The notes under the pieces were generated by a model. It was given only the letters and a program-made list of their open reading frames with translations, did not search any database and was not told where the DNA came from. From NCBI RefSeq assembly GCF_014199525.1, contig NZ_JACHNU010000001.1:496001-560000 (forward strand): a DNA stretch of 64,000 nucleotides, written 5' to 3'. This stretch comes from Conexibacter arvalis (lineage in GTDB: Bacteria > Actinomycetota > Thermoleophilia > Solirubrobacterales > Solirubrobacteraceae). Made by a program: the position numbers and the translations under genes. This document shows positions 32,462-41,013 of this stretch, piece by piece. Numbering within the stretch: the first letter of the stretch is position 1; every line of letters starts with the position of its first letter.

Positions 32462-32547
32462 GACTCAGCCGTGCAGCATATGCGACGAGCGGCGTCGCGA
32501 GCGCGTTCGCCTGTGCGAACGGACGATGCCGCGCTTGCCGACTGATC

Positions 32548-32562
32548 GCATATGCTATAGCG
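32548..32562. promoter_or_regulatory. copy A of the ACGCTATAGYATRT motif
   Basis: GCATATGCTATAGCG, 29 bp upstream of the HisD-like ATG. Its complement shares ACGCTATAGCATAT with the sequence before the heparinase-like gene (54080-54093) and most of it with the palindrome at 48573-48593. Confidence 0.65.
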
Positions 32563-32576
32563 TGACTCCGGAGTCA
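32563..32576. promoter_or_regulatory. perfect 14-bp palindrome, likely LacI-family operator
   Basis: TGACTCCGGAGTCA, symmetric about CG as LacI-family sites are, 15 bp before the HisD-like ATG and just inside its leader. The adjacent LacI-family gene is the natural candidate regulator. Confidence 0.65.
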
Positions 32577-32591
32577 TCAAAGGAGTCATCG

Positions 32592-33953
32592 ATGTCAGTC
32601 GTTCTGAAAGCCGCCGCCCGCGCCAAGGAGGGCGACGAGCCGGCAGCGCCCGGCGGGGGCGCGACCGCGCCGGGAAGCCACGGGGGAGCCGCGGCGGCCG
32701 CGACCGGCGACGGGGTCGCCGCCGTCGTCGCCGGGATCGTGCGCGACGTGCGTCAGCGCGGCGACGCCGCCGTCCGCGAGCTGTCCGCCCGCTTCGATCG
32801 CTGGGCGCCGGAGTCGTTCCGGCTGACCGAGGAGCAGATCGTCGCCTGCCTCGCGCAGGTCGACGAGCAGGCGCTCGCGGACCTGCGCTGGTGCCAGGAG
32901 CAGGTCCGCGCCTTCGCGCTCGCGCAGCGGGCGACGCTCGGCGACCTCGAGGTCGAGACCCAGCCGGGCGTCCGGCTCGGTCACCGCCACGTCCCGATCG
33001 AGCGCGTCGGCGCGTACGTCCCCGGCGGCCGCTACCCGATGCTCGCCTCGGCAGCGATGTCGATCGTCACCGCCAAGGCGGCCGGCGTCGACCACGTGAT
33101 CGCCTGCACCCCGCCGCTCGACGGCGCGCCGCCGGCGATCACCGTCGCCGCGATGCACGTCGCCGGCGCCGACGAGATCCTGGTCCTCGGCGGCGTCCAG
33201 GCGATCGCGGCGATGGCCGTCGGGACCGAGACCGTCGCGAAGGTCGACTTCCTCGCCGGCCCGGGCAACAGCTACGTCGCGGAGGCGAAGCGACAGCTGT
33301 TCGGCGAGGTCGGGATCGACCTCTTCGCCGGCCCGACCGAGATCCTCGTGATCGCCGACGACGGCGCCGACCCGGAGATCGTCGCCGCCGACCTGCTCGG
33401 ACAGGCCGAGCACGGCCCGACCTCCCCGGCCGTGCTGATCTCCACCAGCGAGCGGGTCGCGCGCGCGACGCTCGCCGAGATCGACCGCCAGCTCGAGACG
33501 CTGCCGACCGCCGACGTCGCCGGCCCCGCCTGGCGCGACTTCGGCGCGGTCCACGTCGTCGGCGGCGACGAGGAGGCCGCGGCGCTGGCCGACGACTACG
33601 CCTACGAGCACGTCGAGATCCTCACCGCCGATCCGCGCTGGTACCTGGAGCGGCTGCGCAACTACGGCGCGCTCTTCCTCGGCGAGGGCACGACCGTCGC
33701 GTACGGCGACAAGGCGATCGGCACCAACCACGTCCTGCCGACCGCCGGCGCCGCCCGCTACACCGGCGGCCTCTGGGTCGGCAAGTACCTCAAGACCGTC
33801 ACCTACCAGGAGTGCGACCCGGAGGCGAGCGTCCGGATCGGCGAGATCTGCGCCCGCCAATGCCGCCAGGAGCGGTTCGAGGGCCACGCGCGCAGCTGCG
33901 ACGTGCGCGTGCGCAAATACGCCGACGCGCTGACCGGCGCGCGGCAGCCGTGA
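32592..33953 (+). CDS. histidinol dehydrogenase-family NAD-dependent dehydrogenase
   Basis: 453 residues of the HisD fold: VGAYVPGGRYPMLASAAMSI, FLAGPGNSYVAEAKRQLFGE, zinc-ligand region LGQAEHGPTSPA, general-base pair in DDYAYEHVEIL and C-terminal FEGHARSCDVRVRKY. It is not in a histidine operon but is controlled with a catabolic island. HisD relatives outside his operons oxidise diols or amino alcohols (e.g. sulfopropanediol dehydrogenase, HpsN), so a two-step alcohol-to-acid oxidation of a sugar-derived polyol is more likely than histidine synthesis (inference). The first ~40 residues include a Gly/Ala-rich insert. AAGGAGTCATCG precedes the ATG. Confidence 0.82.
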   Translation: MSVVLKAAARAKEGDEPAAPGGGATAPGSHGGAAAAATGDGVAAVVAGIVRDVRQRGDAAVRELSARFDRWAPESFRLTEEQIVACLAQVDEQALADLRWCQEQVRAFALAQRATLGDLEVETQPGVRLGHRHVPIERVGAYVPGGRYPMLASAAMSIVTAKAAGVDHVIACTPPLDGAPPAITVAAMHVAGADEILVLGGVQAIAAMAVGTETVAKVDFLAGPGNSYVAEAKRQLFGEVGIDLFAGPTEILVIADDGADPEIVAADLLGQAEHGPTSPAVLISTSERVARATLAEIDRQLETLPTADVAGPAWRDFGAVHVVGGDEEAAALADDYAYEHVEILTADPRWYLERLRNYGALFLGEGTTVAYGDKAIGTNHVLPTAGAARYTGGLWVGKYLKTVTYQECDPEASVRIGEICARQCRQERFEGHARSCDVRVRKYADALTGARQP

Positions 33954-34021
33954 CCACCCGCGTGCGCGGCGGCGGGCGGGCACGCGCCGCCGCCGCGCGC
34001 GCCAGAGCAAGGAGAGAGCCG

Positions 34022-36805
34022 ATGTCCATCTGGTCAGCCGCGCGCCGCGCGGCTCCGACCGCGCTCGCCGCCGCCGCCGTCGCGTGCGTCGCGAGCGCCC
34101 AACCCGCGGCCGCGGCGCCGGGCGACCCCTCCGCCGACGTCACCGCCGCGCCGTACCACGCCGCCGGCGACGACGCCACGAACGACCGCGCCGCGATCCA
34201 GCAGGCGATCGACGACATCGCCGCCAAGGGCGGCGGCGAGGTCGTGATCCCGTCCGGCAGGACGTTCCTGACGGGAAGCCTGATGCTCAAGTCGGGCGTC
34301 ACGCTGCGGCTCGACGGCACGCTCAGACAGAGCCAGGAGATCGGCGACTACGCGAAGGCGCCGGTGCCCGGGCTCGACATGCCGACCGACATCCCGTGGC
34401 ATCGCGCGTACTTCCACAACGACCCGCTGATCGGCGCGGTCGGCGTCCGCGACGTCGCGATCGTCGGCAGCGGCATGCTGCAGATGACCCACCAGGCCGA
34501 CCACGCGAGACGGATCGACGTGATCCCGGTCGGCTTCTTCGAGGCGAGACGGTTCGCGGTCCGCGGCATCACGATCCGCGAGGCGCGCACGACGATCATC
34601 ACGATGCTGCACAGCAGCGACGGCACGGTCGCCAACGTCGACGTCGCGACCTCCAGAGACCTCGGCGCCGACGGCATCGTCGTGAGCGGCTCCCAGCACG
34701 TGAAGGTGCTGCACAACAGGGTCCGCACGAGCGACGACGGCATCGTGCTGGAGACCAAGCACCTCGACCCGCGCGACGAGGGCTCGTGGTGGTCGTCGGC
34801 CACCTCGACGCCGCTGCACGACGTAGAGGTCGCGTACAACGACATCGAGAACTTCGGCGTCCGCAACGCGATCGCCTTCCTGCCGTGGGCCAGCACGCCG
34901 GCCGACAAGCGCGACGCGGAGATCTCCGACCTCTGGATCCACGACAACAGACTCGTGTCGCGCAACGACACCTGGGTCAACTGCGACTGCGACAACCCGT
35001 TCAACCCGGAGAGAAGACCGTTCGTCCAGCCGATCCGGCGTGGCGAGCAGGCGCCGATGACGCGCGTCGTGATCGAGAGAAACGAGGTCGACGGCCAGAT
35101 GTGGCCGTTCTACTCGTGGGTGCCGCCCTACTTCACCGACTCGCGCCTGCAGGTCGACTTCCCGAACGTCCGCGCGCTGATGAACGGCGACTTCGAGCAG
35201 ACGGCCGCCGTCTGGTGGAGCCCGGAGGGCAACGCCGGCGCGACCGACCGGGCGGCTGACGTGCCGGAGGCGGCCGAGGCGGCGTTCGCGCGGCGCGGCG
35301 GCGACTTCGCCGGCTGGCTGGAGACCCGCCGCAACGAGCCGGCCGCGCTCATGCAGGGCATCGCGCTCGAGGACGCCGCCGAGCTGCAGCTCAACCGCTT
35401 CGGCCTCGGCACGAGCATGACGTACACGCTCGAGGCGGACGTGGTCACCAGCGGCCACGCCTTCGCGCTCGTCGCGTACGACACCTGCGCCGACAGGGTC
35501 CTCGCCCGCCGGCTCGTCGCCCCGCGCGAGTGGCGCCGCGAGCGGCTGCTGATCCCGGTCACGGCGAGCTGCGACCTCGTCCGCGTCGGCATCGAGCGGA
35601 CGGCCGCCGACGGCGCCTGGGCGATCGTCGACGACGTCGAGCTGCACATGCCGGTGATCGACTCCGAGGACCCGCGCTGGGTGCTGAGAGGGACGTGGGC
35701 GCGCGACTGGTCCGGCTGGGACGCCGGCGGCACCGATCACCACAACGGCGAGGCCGGCGCCTCGGCCGCGATCGCGTTCGAGGGCAGACGGGCGAAGCTG
35801 TACGGCGCGAACAAGCCGTTCGGCGGGATCGGCGAGCTGGCGGTCGACGGCGTCGTCGCCGGCACCGCCGACTTCTTCGGCGCGCAGATCGGCGGCCTGG
35901 AGAAGTTCGACACCGGCGAGCTGGGCGCCGGCACGCACACGATCAGGCTCACGACGACCGGCGACAGAGACCCCGCGTCGGAGGGCATCTACACGAGCTT
36001 CGACGCGCTCGTGCTGCCGGAGTGGGCCGAGCCGGCCGCACCGGACCCGCATCTCGACGAGCTGCGCCCGGACCTGACGGGGCTGGTCGTGCCGGCGAGA
36101 GCGCTCGTCGGCCACCCCGTCTCCTTCGACGCGCCGACGTGGGCGCCGCTCGGCGGGCCGGTGACGGTCGCGTGGACGCTCGGCGACGGCGCGACGGCGA
36201 GCGGCACCCGCGCGACGCACGTCTACGACGCGCCCGGCACGTACACGGTGACGGTCACGGCGAGCGACACGCACGGCGAGACGACGACCGCGACGCGCAC
36301 GATCGCCGTCTCCTCCGGTCCGAGCGGCGACCGCGGGGCCGACGGGGCGCCCGGCGCCGACGGCGCGCCGGGCGAGCGCGGCGCCGACGGCGCCCCGGGG
36401 GCGACCGGACCGGCGGGCCCGGCAGGCCCGGGCGGATCGGTCGGGCCGGCGGGTCCGGCGGGCCCTGCCGGCGCGAAGGGCGACACGGGGGCGAAGGGGG
36501 CGAAGGGCGACCGCGGCGCGACGCCGCGGATCGCCGTCCGCTGCACGCTCGTGAAGCGCCGTACCGCCATCCGCTGCAAGGTCGCGACGACCACCGCCCG
36601 CGCCAAGCGGTCGCGCATCACCGCGACCTTCCGCGCCGGCGGCCGGACCGTGAAGGCGAGCGGCAGGGGCCGCGTCGCCGCGACGGTCCGACCGCGCAAG
36701 CTGACCGCCCGCACGCGCGTGTCGATCGCGCTGCGCGTCGACGGGCGGGTCCACAGGCTGGTCGTGCCGACGGACACGGCACGCCGGCTCGCGCCGCTCC
36801 GCTAG
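34022..36805 (+). CDS. secreted beta-helix (pectinase-like) protein with PKD domain and collagen-like tail
   Basis: 927 residues. Signal peptide (1-~34, ending PAAAAPG). Residues ~50-390 form a right-handed parallel beta-helix of the polygalacturonase/pectate-lyase type: AIQQAIDDIAAKGGGEVVIP, FLTGSLMLKSGVTLRLDGTL, DLGADGIVVSG and VRTSDDGIVLETK, whose Asp pair sits where GH28 enzymes have catalytic acids. Then come a jelly-roll-like region, a carbohydrate-binding-like module (~555-675, GTWARDWSGWDAGG to FDALVLP), a PKD domain (~690-770, GDGATASGTRATHVYDAPGT), a Gly-X-Y collagen-like run (~775-840) and a basic tail. Probably extracellular polysaccharide breakdown. AAGGAGAGAGCCG precedes the ATG. 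Confidence 0.82.
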   Translation: MSIWSAARRAAPTALAAAAVACVASAQPAAAAPGDPSADVTAAPYHAAGDDATNDRAAIQQAIDDIAAKGGGEVVIPSGRTFLTGSLMLKSGVTLRLDGTLRQSQEIGDYAKAPVPGLDMPTDIPWHRAYFHNDPLIGAVGVRDVAIVGSGMLQMTHQADHARRIDVIPVGFFEARRFAVRGITIREARTTIITMLHSSDGTVANVDVATSRDLGADGIVVSGSQHVKVLHNRVRTSDDGIVLETKHLDPRDEGSWWSSATSTPLHDVEVAYNDIENFGVRNAIAFLPWASTPADKRDAEISDLWIHDNRLVSRNDTWVNCDCDNPFNPERRPFVQPIRRGEQAPMTRVVIERNEVDGQMWPFYSWVPPYFTDSRLQVDFPNVRALMNGDFEQTAAVWWSPEGNAGATDRAADVPEAAEAAFARRGGDFAGWLETRRNEPAALMQGIALEDAAELQLNRFGLGTSMTYTLEADVVTSGHAFALVAYDTCADRVLARRLVAPREWRRERLLIPVTASCDLVRVGIERTAADGAWAIVDDVELHMPVIDSEDPRWVLRGTWARDWSGWDAGGTDHHNGEAGASAAIAFEGRRAKLYGANKPFGGIGELAVDGVVAGTADFFGAQIGGLEKFDTGELGAGTHTIRLTTTGDRDPASEGIYTSFDALVLPEWAEPAAPDPHLDELRPDLTGLVVPARALVGHPVSFDAPTWAPLGGPVTVAWTLGDGATASGTRATHVYDAPGTYTVTVTASDTHGETTTATRTIAVSSGPSGDRGADGAPGADGAPGERGADGAPGATGPAGPAGPGGSVGPAGPAGPAGAKGDTGAKGAKGDRGATPRIAVRCTLVKRRTAIRCKVATTTARAKRSRITATFRAGGRTVKASGRGRVAATVRPRKLTARTRVSIALRVDGRVHRLVVPTDTARRLAPLR

Positions 36806-36828
36806 CCGCGGCGCGAGGCGCCGCGCGC

Positions 36829-36855
36829 GGCCGGTCCTCCCGGGGAGGGCCGGCC
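36829..36855 (+). terminator. hairpin terminator of the beta-helix gene
   Basis: GGCCGGTCCTCC pairs with GGAGGGCCGGCC (one G-T pair) around CGG, 24 bp past the TAG. It also faces the end of the minus-strand operon and may serve both. Confidence 0.65.
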
Positions 36856-36939
36856 GCCCGGCGCAGGCGCCGCCGAGTGACGCGACGCGGGGTGCGCGCG
36901 ACGGGACGGCGTGCTGGCGGCGCGCCCGGAGGACGGCCG

Positions 36940-37281
36940 CTACGCGACCGGGTGGCGCGCGGACATGTCGGCCCGCACGATCGCGCCGTCGGCGACCTCG
37001 AAGACGGCGACGAGCTCGTTCGTGCCGGCAGGCCCGGTCACCTGCTCGTGCGCGACCGCCCAGCGGCCGCCGATCTCGTGCAGCGCGCTGACCTCGCAGC
37101 GCAGCGGGCGCTGCGTGAAGCGCTCGGCGTAGAGCGCGCGCAGCGCCTCCTTGCCGGCGACCGGGTCGGGGCCGAGGCCGTTGACGACGGCGTCGTCGGC
37201 GTAGGTGGCGAGGAACGCCTCGAGGTCGGCGGCGTTGAACGCGTCGACCTGGGCGAGGAAGACCTGGGCGGGGTCAGGCAT
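36940..37281 (-). CDS. SnoaL/NTF2-like small protein
   Basis: 113 residues with the cone-shaped NTF2-like pattern: FLAQVDAFNAADLEAFLATY ADDAVVNGLG, GKEALRALYAERF and a strand-rich C-terminus. Such proteins are small isomerases, dehydratases or binding proteins; no specific activity can be read. It is the last gene of the long catabolic operon; its ATG overlaps the end of the upstream SDR gene by 8 bp. Confidence 0.75.
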   Translation of the reverse strand: MPDPAQVFLAQVDAFNAADLEAFLATYADDAVVNGLGPDPVAGKEALRALYAERFTQRPLRCEVSALHEIGGRWAVAHEQVTGPAGTNELVAVFEVADGAIVRADMSARHPVA

Positions 37282-38044
37282 CGATGCGGAGCCCTCCGTT
37301 GACGTCGTAGGTGGCGCCGGTCGTGAAGCCGGCGGCGGGCGAGGCGAGCAGCGCGATCGCCGAGGCGGCCTCCTCGGGGCGGCCGAACCGTCTCAGCGGC
37401 ACGGCGGCGGCGAGGTCGTCGTGGCGCGCGTCGCCGAGCTGGCTGGTGATGCCGCTCTCGACCGGGCCGGGCGCGACGACGTTGACGCGGATCCCCTCCG
37501 CCGCCAGCAGCCGCGCGTAGGTGCGCGAGAGCGCGAGGATCGCGCCCTTGCTGGCGGCGTAGTGGACGCTGGTCGAGACGCCGCCGGCCTGGCCGGCGAG
37601 CGAGGCGACGTTGACGACGGAGCGGTCGCCGGAGGCGGCGCGCAGCAGCGGCAGCGCGCCGCGCAGCATCAGGAACGTCCCGCGCGCGTTGGTCTCGTTG
37701 ACCGCGTCCCACTCGTCGACGGTGATCTCGTCCGCGGCGGTGTAGGGGCAGATGCCGCCGTTGTTGACGAGCACGTGCAGCTCTCCCCAGGAGGCGCGCG
37801 CCTCCTCCAGCACCGCGTCGATCGACGCCGGGTCGCGCAGGTCGAGCCGCGCGACGCGCGGCGCCGCTCCGCGCTCGGCGCACGCCGCGGCGGTCGCGGC
37901 GGCGCCCTCGGCGTCGCGGGCGTAGGTGATCAGCAGCTCGCAGCCGGCCGCGGCAAGCGCGACGGCGGTCGCCGCGCCGATGCCGGAGCTGGCCCCGGTC
38001 ACGAGCGCGCGGCGCGGGGCGGGCGGGTCGGTTCGATCGCTCAT
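37274..38044 (-). CDS. SDR-family oxidoreductase
   Basis: 256 residues of a classical SDR: cofactor loop TGASSGIGAATAVAL, structural NNGGI (a variant of NNAG), catalytic Ser in VVNVASLAGQ and YxxxK in VHYAASKGA. The acidic end of the second strand is replaced by TYARD, so NADP(H) is possible. It is the third SDR of the operon and is separated from the MBL gene by 22 bp, then overlaps the SnoaL-like gene. Probably handles a keto/hydroxy sugar acid. Confidence 0.88.
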   Translation of the reverse strand: MSDRTDPPAPRRALVTGASSGIGAATAVALAAAGCELLITYARDAEGAAATAAACAERGAAPRVARLDLRDPASIDAVLEEARASWGELHVLVNNGGICPYTAADEITVDEWDAVNETNARGTFLMLRGALPLLRAASGDRSVVNVASLAGQAGGVSTSVHYAASKGAILALSRTYARLLAAEGIRVNVVAPGPVESGITSQLGDARHDDLAAAVPLRRFGRPEEAASAIALLASPAAGFTTGATYDVNGGLRIDA

Positions 38045-38066
38045 CGTTCTCGGCGTGTCCTCTCGG

Positions 38067-39029
38067 TCAGGGTCTGGCGTCGGGATCGGCGGCGAGGCGC
38101 CATGCGACCGGCCGTCCGCCGGCGCGCGCGACGAGCCCGCGCGCGGCGAGCTCCTCGAGGTGGCCGACGACCGGCTGCGCGAGCGTCCCGTCGGCCGCCG
38201 GCGGCCAGCTGCGCACCCGCTCCGCGACGGCCGCGATCAGCTCGGCGGCCGTCCGCGGCGCGCCGCCGGCGAGGGCGTCGAGCACCGCCCGCTCGATCGC
38301 GTCGCAGGCGCGCTCGCTCTCGTCGAGGAAGGCGGCGACCCGGTCGCCGCCCTCGACGACCGGGAAGTGCGAGGTCAGCAGCCGGCTCGGCGCGAGCGCC
38401 CGCAGGCGCGCGATCGTCGCGCGGTAGTCGGCGACGTCGCGGTAGGTCGGCGCGAACGCCGCCCTGCCGTCGCCGTCGCGCGCAGCGGCGCCGAGCACGG
38501 CGTCGGCGACGATCGCGGTGCCGTCGGCGGGGTCGTGCAGGGCGAGGTGGCCGGGCGTGTGGCCGGGCAGGTGGAGCACGTCGAGCGCCCAGCCGCCGCC
38601 GAGGTCGAGCCGGTCGCCGTCGGCGACCGTCTCGGTCACCGCGCCGTCGTCGGCGTTGTCGCGCACCCACGCGACGAACGCCGGCTCCTGGTCGATCGCG
38701 TGCTCGTCGCGGAACTCGCGGTAGCGGCGCGCGAGCATCAGCTCGACGGAGGCGATCTGCTCGCGGTCGCGTGCATGGGCCGCCGCCGGCAGGCCGGGGC
38801 GCAGCCGCTGGAGCGCGCCGAGGCCGCCGGAGTGGTCGACGTCGGCGTGGCTGACGACGACGAGGTCGAGCTGCCGGCCGAGCCGCCGCAGCGCCGGCGC
38901 GACGGTGCGCGCCGGGGTCGCGGCGACGCCGGCGTCGAGCAGCACCGTGCGCCCCTCGCCGGCGAGCAGGAAGCAGCACAGCTCGCGGCCGTCGAGCGGC
39001 TCGGAGAGGCGGTGGATCGTCCCGCTCAC
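38067..39029 (-). CDS. metallo-beta-lactamase-fold hydrolase
   Basis: 320 residues with an intact metal site: VVSHADVDHSGG (HxDxDH, where the second motif His is Asp), HLPGHTPGHLALHD, IVADAVLG and LTSHFPVVEGG. The C-terminal ~80 residues (RAVLDALAGGAPRTAAELIA, VVGHLEELAARGLVARAGGR) look like a winged helix, as in LACTB2-like and glyoxalase II-like hydrolases. A lactone or thioester is a plausible substrate in a sugar-acid operon. Its ATG overlaps the upstream SDR stop (ATGA). Confidence 0.82.
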   Translation of the reverse strand: MSGTIHRLSEPLDGRELCCFLLAGEGRTVLLDAGVAATPARTVAPALRRLGRQLDLVVVSHADVDHSGGLGALQRLRPGLPAAAHARDREQIASVELMLARRYREFRDEHAIDQEPAFVAWVRDNADDGAVTETVADGDRLDLGGGWALDVLHLPGHTPGHLALHDPADGTAIVADAVLGAAARDGDGRAAFAPTYRDVADYRATIARLRALAPSRLLTSHFPVVEGGDRVAAFLDESERACDAIERAVLDALAGGAPRTAAELIAAVAERVRSWPPAADGTLAQPVVGHLEELAARGLVARAGGRPVAWRLAADPDARP

Positions 39030-39844
39030 CCGGCGCCGCCGTCGTCGTCGTCGGAGCCGGCGGCGGCGGGGAAGCGGGCCGCGTAGGCGGGGTCGACCGG
39101 CGAGCTGGCGCAGGCTGCGGTCCAGCCGCCGTCGACCGCGATCGACTGGCCGCTCAGGTAGGAGGCCTCCTTGGAGAGCAGGAAGGCGGCGACCGCGGCG
39201 ATCTCCTCGGCGCGCGCGATCCGCCGCAGCGGCGGACCCTCGCCCAGCTTCGCCTCGGCCGCGGCCGGGTCGGGGGCGGCGTCGATGTAGCGGCGCAGGT
39301 GCGGCGTCATCACGCCGCCGGCCGCGATCGCGTTGGCGCGCACGCCGACCGGCCCGTAGGAGACGGCGACGTTGCGGGTCAGCGCGTCGATCCCGCCCTT
39401 CGTGAAGTCGTAGGCGGCGTGGTCGGCGAAGCTCGCGCGGCCGTGGACCGAGGAGACGTTGACGATCGCGCCCGGCAGGCCCTGCTCGCCGAAGGCGCGC
39501 ACCGCCGCCTCGCAGCCCCAGACGTAGCCGTAGCCGTTGAGGTCGACGATCTCGCGCACGACCGCCTCGTCGAGGTCGTGCAGCGGCGTCCGCTGCGTGA
39601 TGCCGGCGTTGTTGACCCAGCCGCGCAGCGGCGCCAGCTCGCGCGCGGCCGCCGCGGCGCGGCCGTGGTCGGCGCGGACCGAGGCGTCGCCCTCGACGAG
39701 CGCGGCGATCGACGCCGCGACCTCGCGCGCCCGCTCGGCGCTGCGCACGAGGCCGACGACCTGCCAGCCGTCGGCGGCGAGCCGCTCGGCGATCGCGCGG
39801 CCGATGCCGGCGCCCGCGCCCGTCACGACGACACTGCGCTCCAT
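39026..39844 (-). CDS. SDR-family oxidoreductase
   Basis: 272 residues: cofactor loop TGAGAGIGRAIAERL, WVNNAGITQRTPL, catalytic Ser in VNVSSVHGRASF, YDFTKGG for YxxxK, and the usual end LSGQSIAVDGGWTA. A longer than normal acidic tail (SDDDDGGAG) is odd. VVGLVRSAER after the second strand lacks an acid, so NADP(H) may be used. It overlaps the enolase-superfamily gene upstream (ATGA) and the MBL gene downstream (ATGA). Confidence 0.87.
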   Translation of the reverse strand: MERSVVVTGAGAGIGRAIAERLAADGWQVVGLVRSAERAREVAASIAALVEGDASVRADHGRAAAAARELAPLRGWVNNAGITQRTPLHDLDEAVVREIVDLNGYGYVWGCEAAVRAFGEQGLPGAIVNVSSVHGRASFADHAAYDFTKGGIDALTRNVAVSYGPVGVRANAIAAGGVMTPHLRRYIDAAPDPAAAEAKLGEGPPLRRIARAEEIAAVAAFLLSKEASYLSGQSIAVDGGWTAACASSPVDPAYAARFPAAAGSDDDDGGAG

Positions 39845-41013
39845 CACGTCTGCTCCCATCGCTCGAAGCGGTCCCAGTCGAGGTCGAAGCCGAGGCCCGG
39901 CGTCCGCGGCGGGGTCGCGCGGCCGCGCTCGAAGCGCGGGCCGCCGTCGGCGATCAGCAGCGGCGCCGGGTCGTAGCGGTTGCCGCGCGGCGGCTCGCGG
40001 TCGAAGGTCTCCACCCCGACGCCGGGCAGGTGGACCGACACCTCCGGGTAGACGTGGCAGGAGACCGGCACGCCGGCGGCGGCCGCCCGCGCCAGCTCGC
40101 GCCGCGCGGCGGTCACCCCGCCGATCGCGACGACGTCGAGGCGCAGCACGTCGAGGGCGCCGGCGCCGAGCAGGTCCGCGTACGTGCGCCCGTCGGTGAC
40201 CTCGTCGCCGACCGCGACCGGCAGGCCGCTCTCGCGCCGGATCCGCGCCGCGCCGGCGGCGTCCTCGGGCGGCAGCGGATCCTCCAGCCAGGCGAGCGCG
40301 CCGGCCGGGACCTCCCACTCGCGCAGCTCCGCCAGCGCCTGCTCGGCGTCGCGCCAGCCGAAGCCGACGTCGACGACCGGGCGCGAGCCGGACGACAGCT
40401 CCCGAGCCAGCCGCGCGATCAGCTCGCGCATCAGCGCCGCGTCGGGCGAGCGGGCGACCTTCAGCAGCGGCCAGCCGCCGGAGCGGGCGTGGCCGAGCAC
40501 CTCCTCGGCGAGGTCGGCGGCGGTCCGGCCCGGCGTGCCGTAGGCGGCGACGAGCATCGCCTCCTTCGCCGCGCCGGCGGCGGCGCGGGCGGGATCGCCG
40601 AGCGGCGCGCCGCCGGTCGCCTCGCGCGCGAGCAGCTCCCACAGCGGCAGACCGGCGCGCTGGGCGGCGACGTCCCACAGCGCGACGTCGACCAGCCCGA
40701 GCGCGCGCACGAGCAGGCCGACGCGGCCGACGATCGCGGTCGCGCGGAAGGCCTGCTCCCAGGCGGCCGCCACGTCGGCCGGCGACTCCAGCGCGAGGCC
40801 GGTCACCTGCGGGGCGACCATGCGCGCCACGAGCGCCGCCATCGGCGCCTCGCGCGTGAGGCAGTAGGCCTTCCCGACCAGCCCCTCCTCGGTCACGACC
40901 CGCACCGCCGCGTACTCGCGCCGGCGCACCGTCATCGCCCCGAGCTGGAGCGGCTCGGGCAGCGGCACGACGGCGTGCGCGGCCTCGACCGCGCGGATCC
41001 GATCGCCGGTCAC
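39844..41013 (-). CDS. enolase-superfamily sugar-acid dehydratase/racemase (MR/MLE type)
   Basis: 389 residues. Two-domain enolase-superfamily protein: capping domain with LPEPLQLGAMTVRRREYAAV, then a barrel with metal ligands D in VVDVGFGWRD, E in LAWLEDPLPPED and E/D in AVGDEVTDG, and the mandelate-racemase-type His base in SCHVYPEVSVHL with RLDVV. The KxK position carries only one Lys (LLKVARS). The set fits an acid-sugar dehydratase forming a 2-keto-3-deoxy acid, which the SDRs of the operon could process (inference). GTG start overlaps the SDR stop (GTGA). Confidence 0.85.
   Translation of the reverse strand: MTGDRIRAVEAAHAVVPLPEPLQLGAMTVRRREYAAVRVVTEEGLVGKAYCLTREAPMAALVARMVAPQVTGLALESPADVAAAWEQAFRATAIVGRVGLLVRALGLVDVALWDVAAQRAGLPLWELLAREATGGAPLGDPARAAAGAAKEAMLVAAYGTPGRTAADLAEEVLGHARSGGWPLLKVARSPDAALMRELIARLARELSSGSRPVVDVGFGWRDAEQALAELREWEVPAGALAWLEDPLPPEDAAGAARIRRESGLPVAVGDEVTDGRTYADLLGAGALDVLRLDVVAIGGVTAARRELARAAAAGVPVSCHVYPEVSVHLPGVGVETFDREPPRGNRYDPAPLLIADGGPRFERGRATPPRTPGLGFDLDWDRFERWEQT

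Noticed and set aside
32891-34021. 1304-residue reading of the beta-helix gene
   Set aside because: The first ~375 codons overlap the HisD-like gene in another frame and are Arg-rich noise; signal peptide and ribosome site mark the ATG at 34022.
34034-36754. 906-codon minus-strand frame opposite the beta-helix gene
   Set aside because: No domains, very high Arg/Asp/Val and no ribosome site; it mirrors the real gene.
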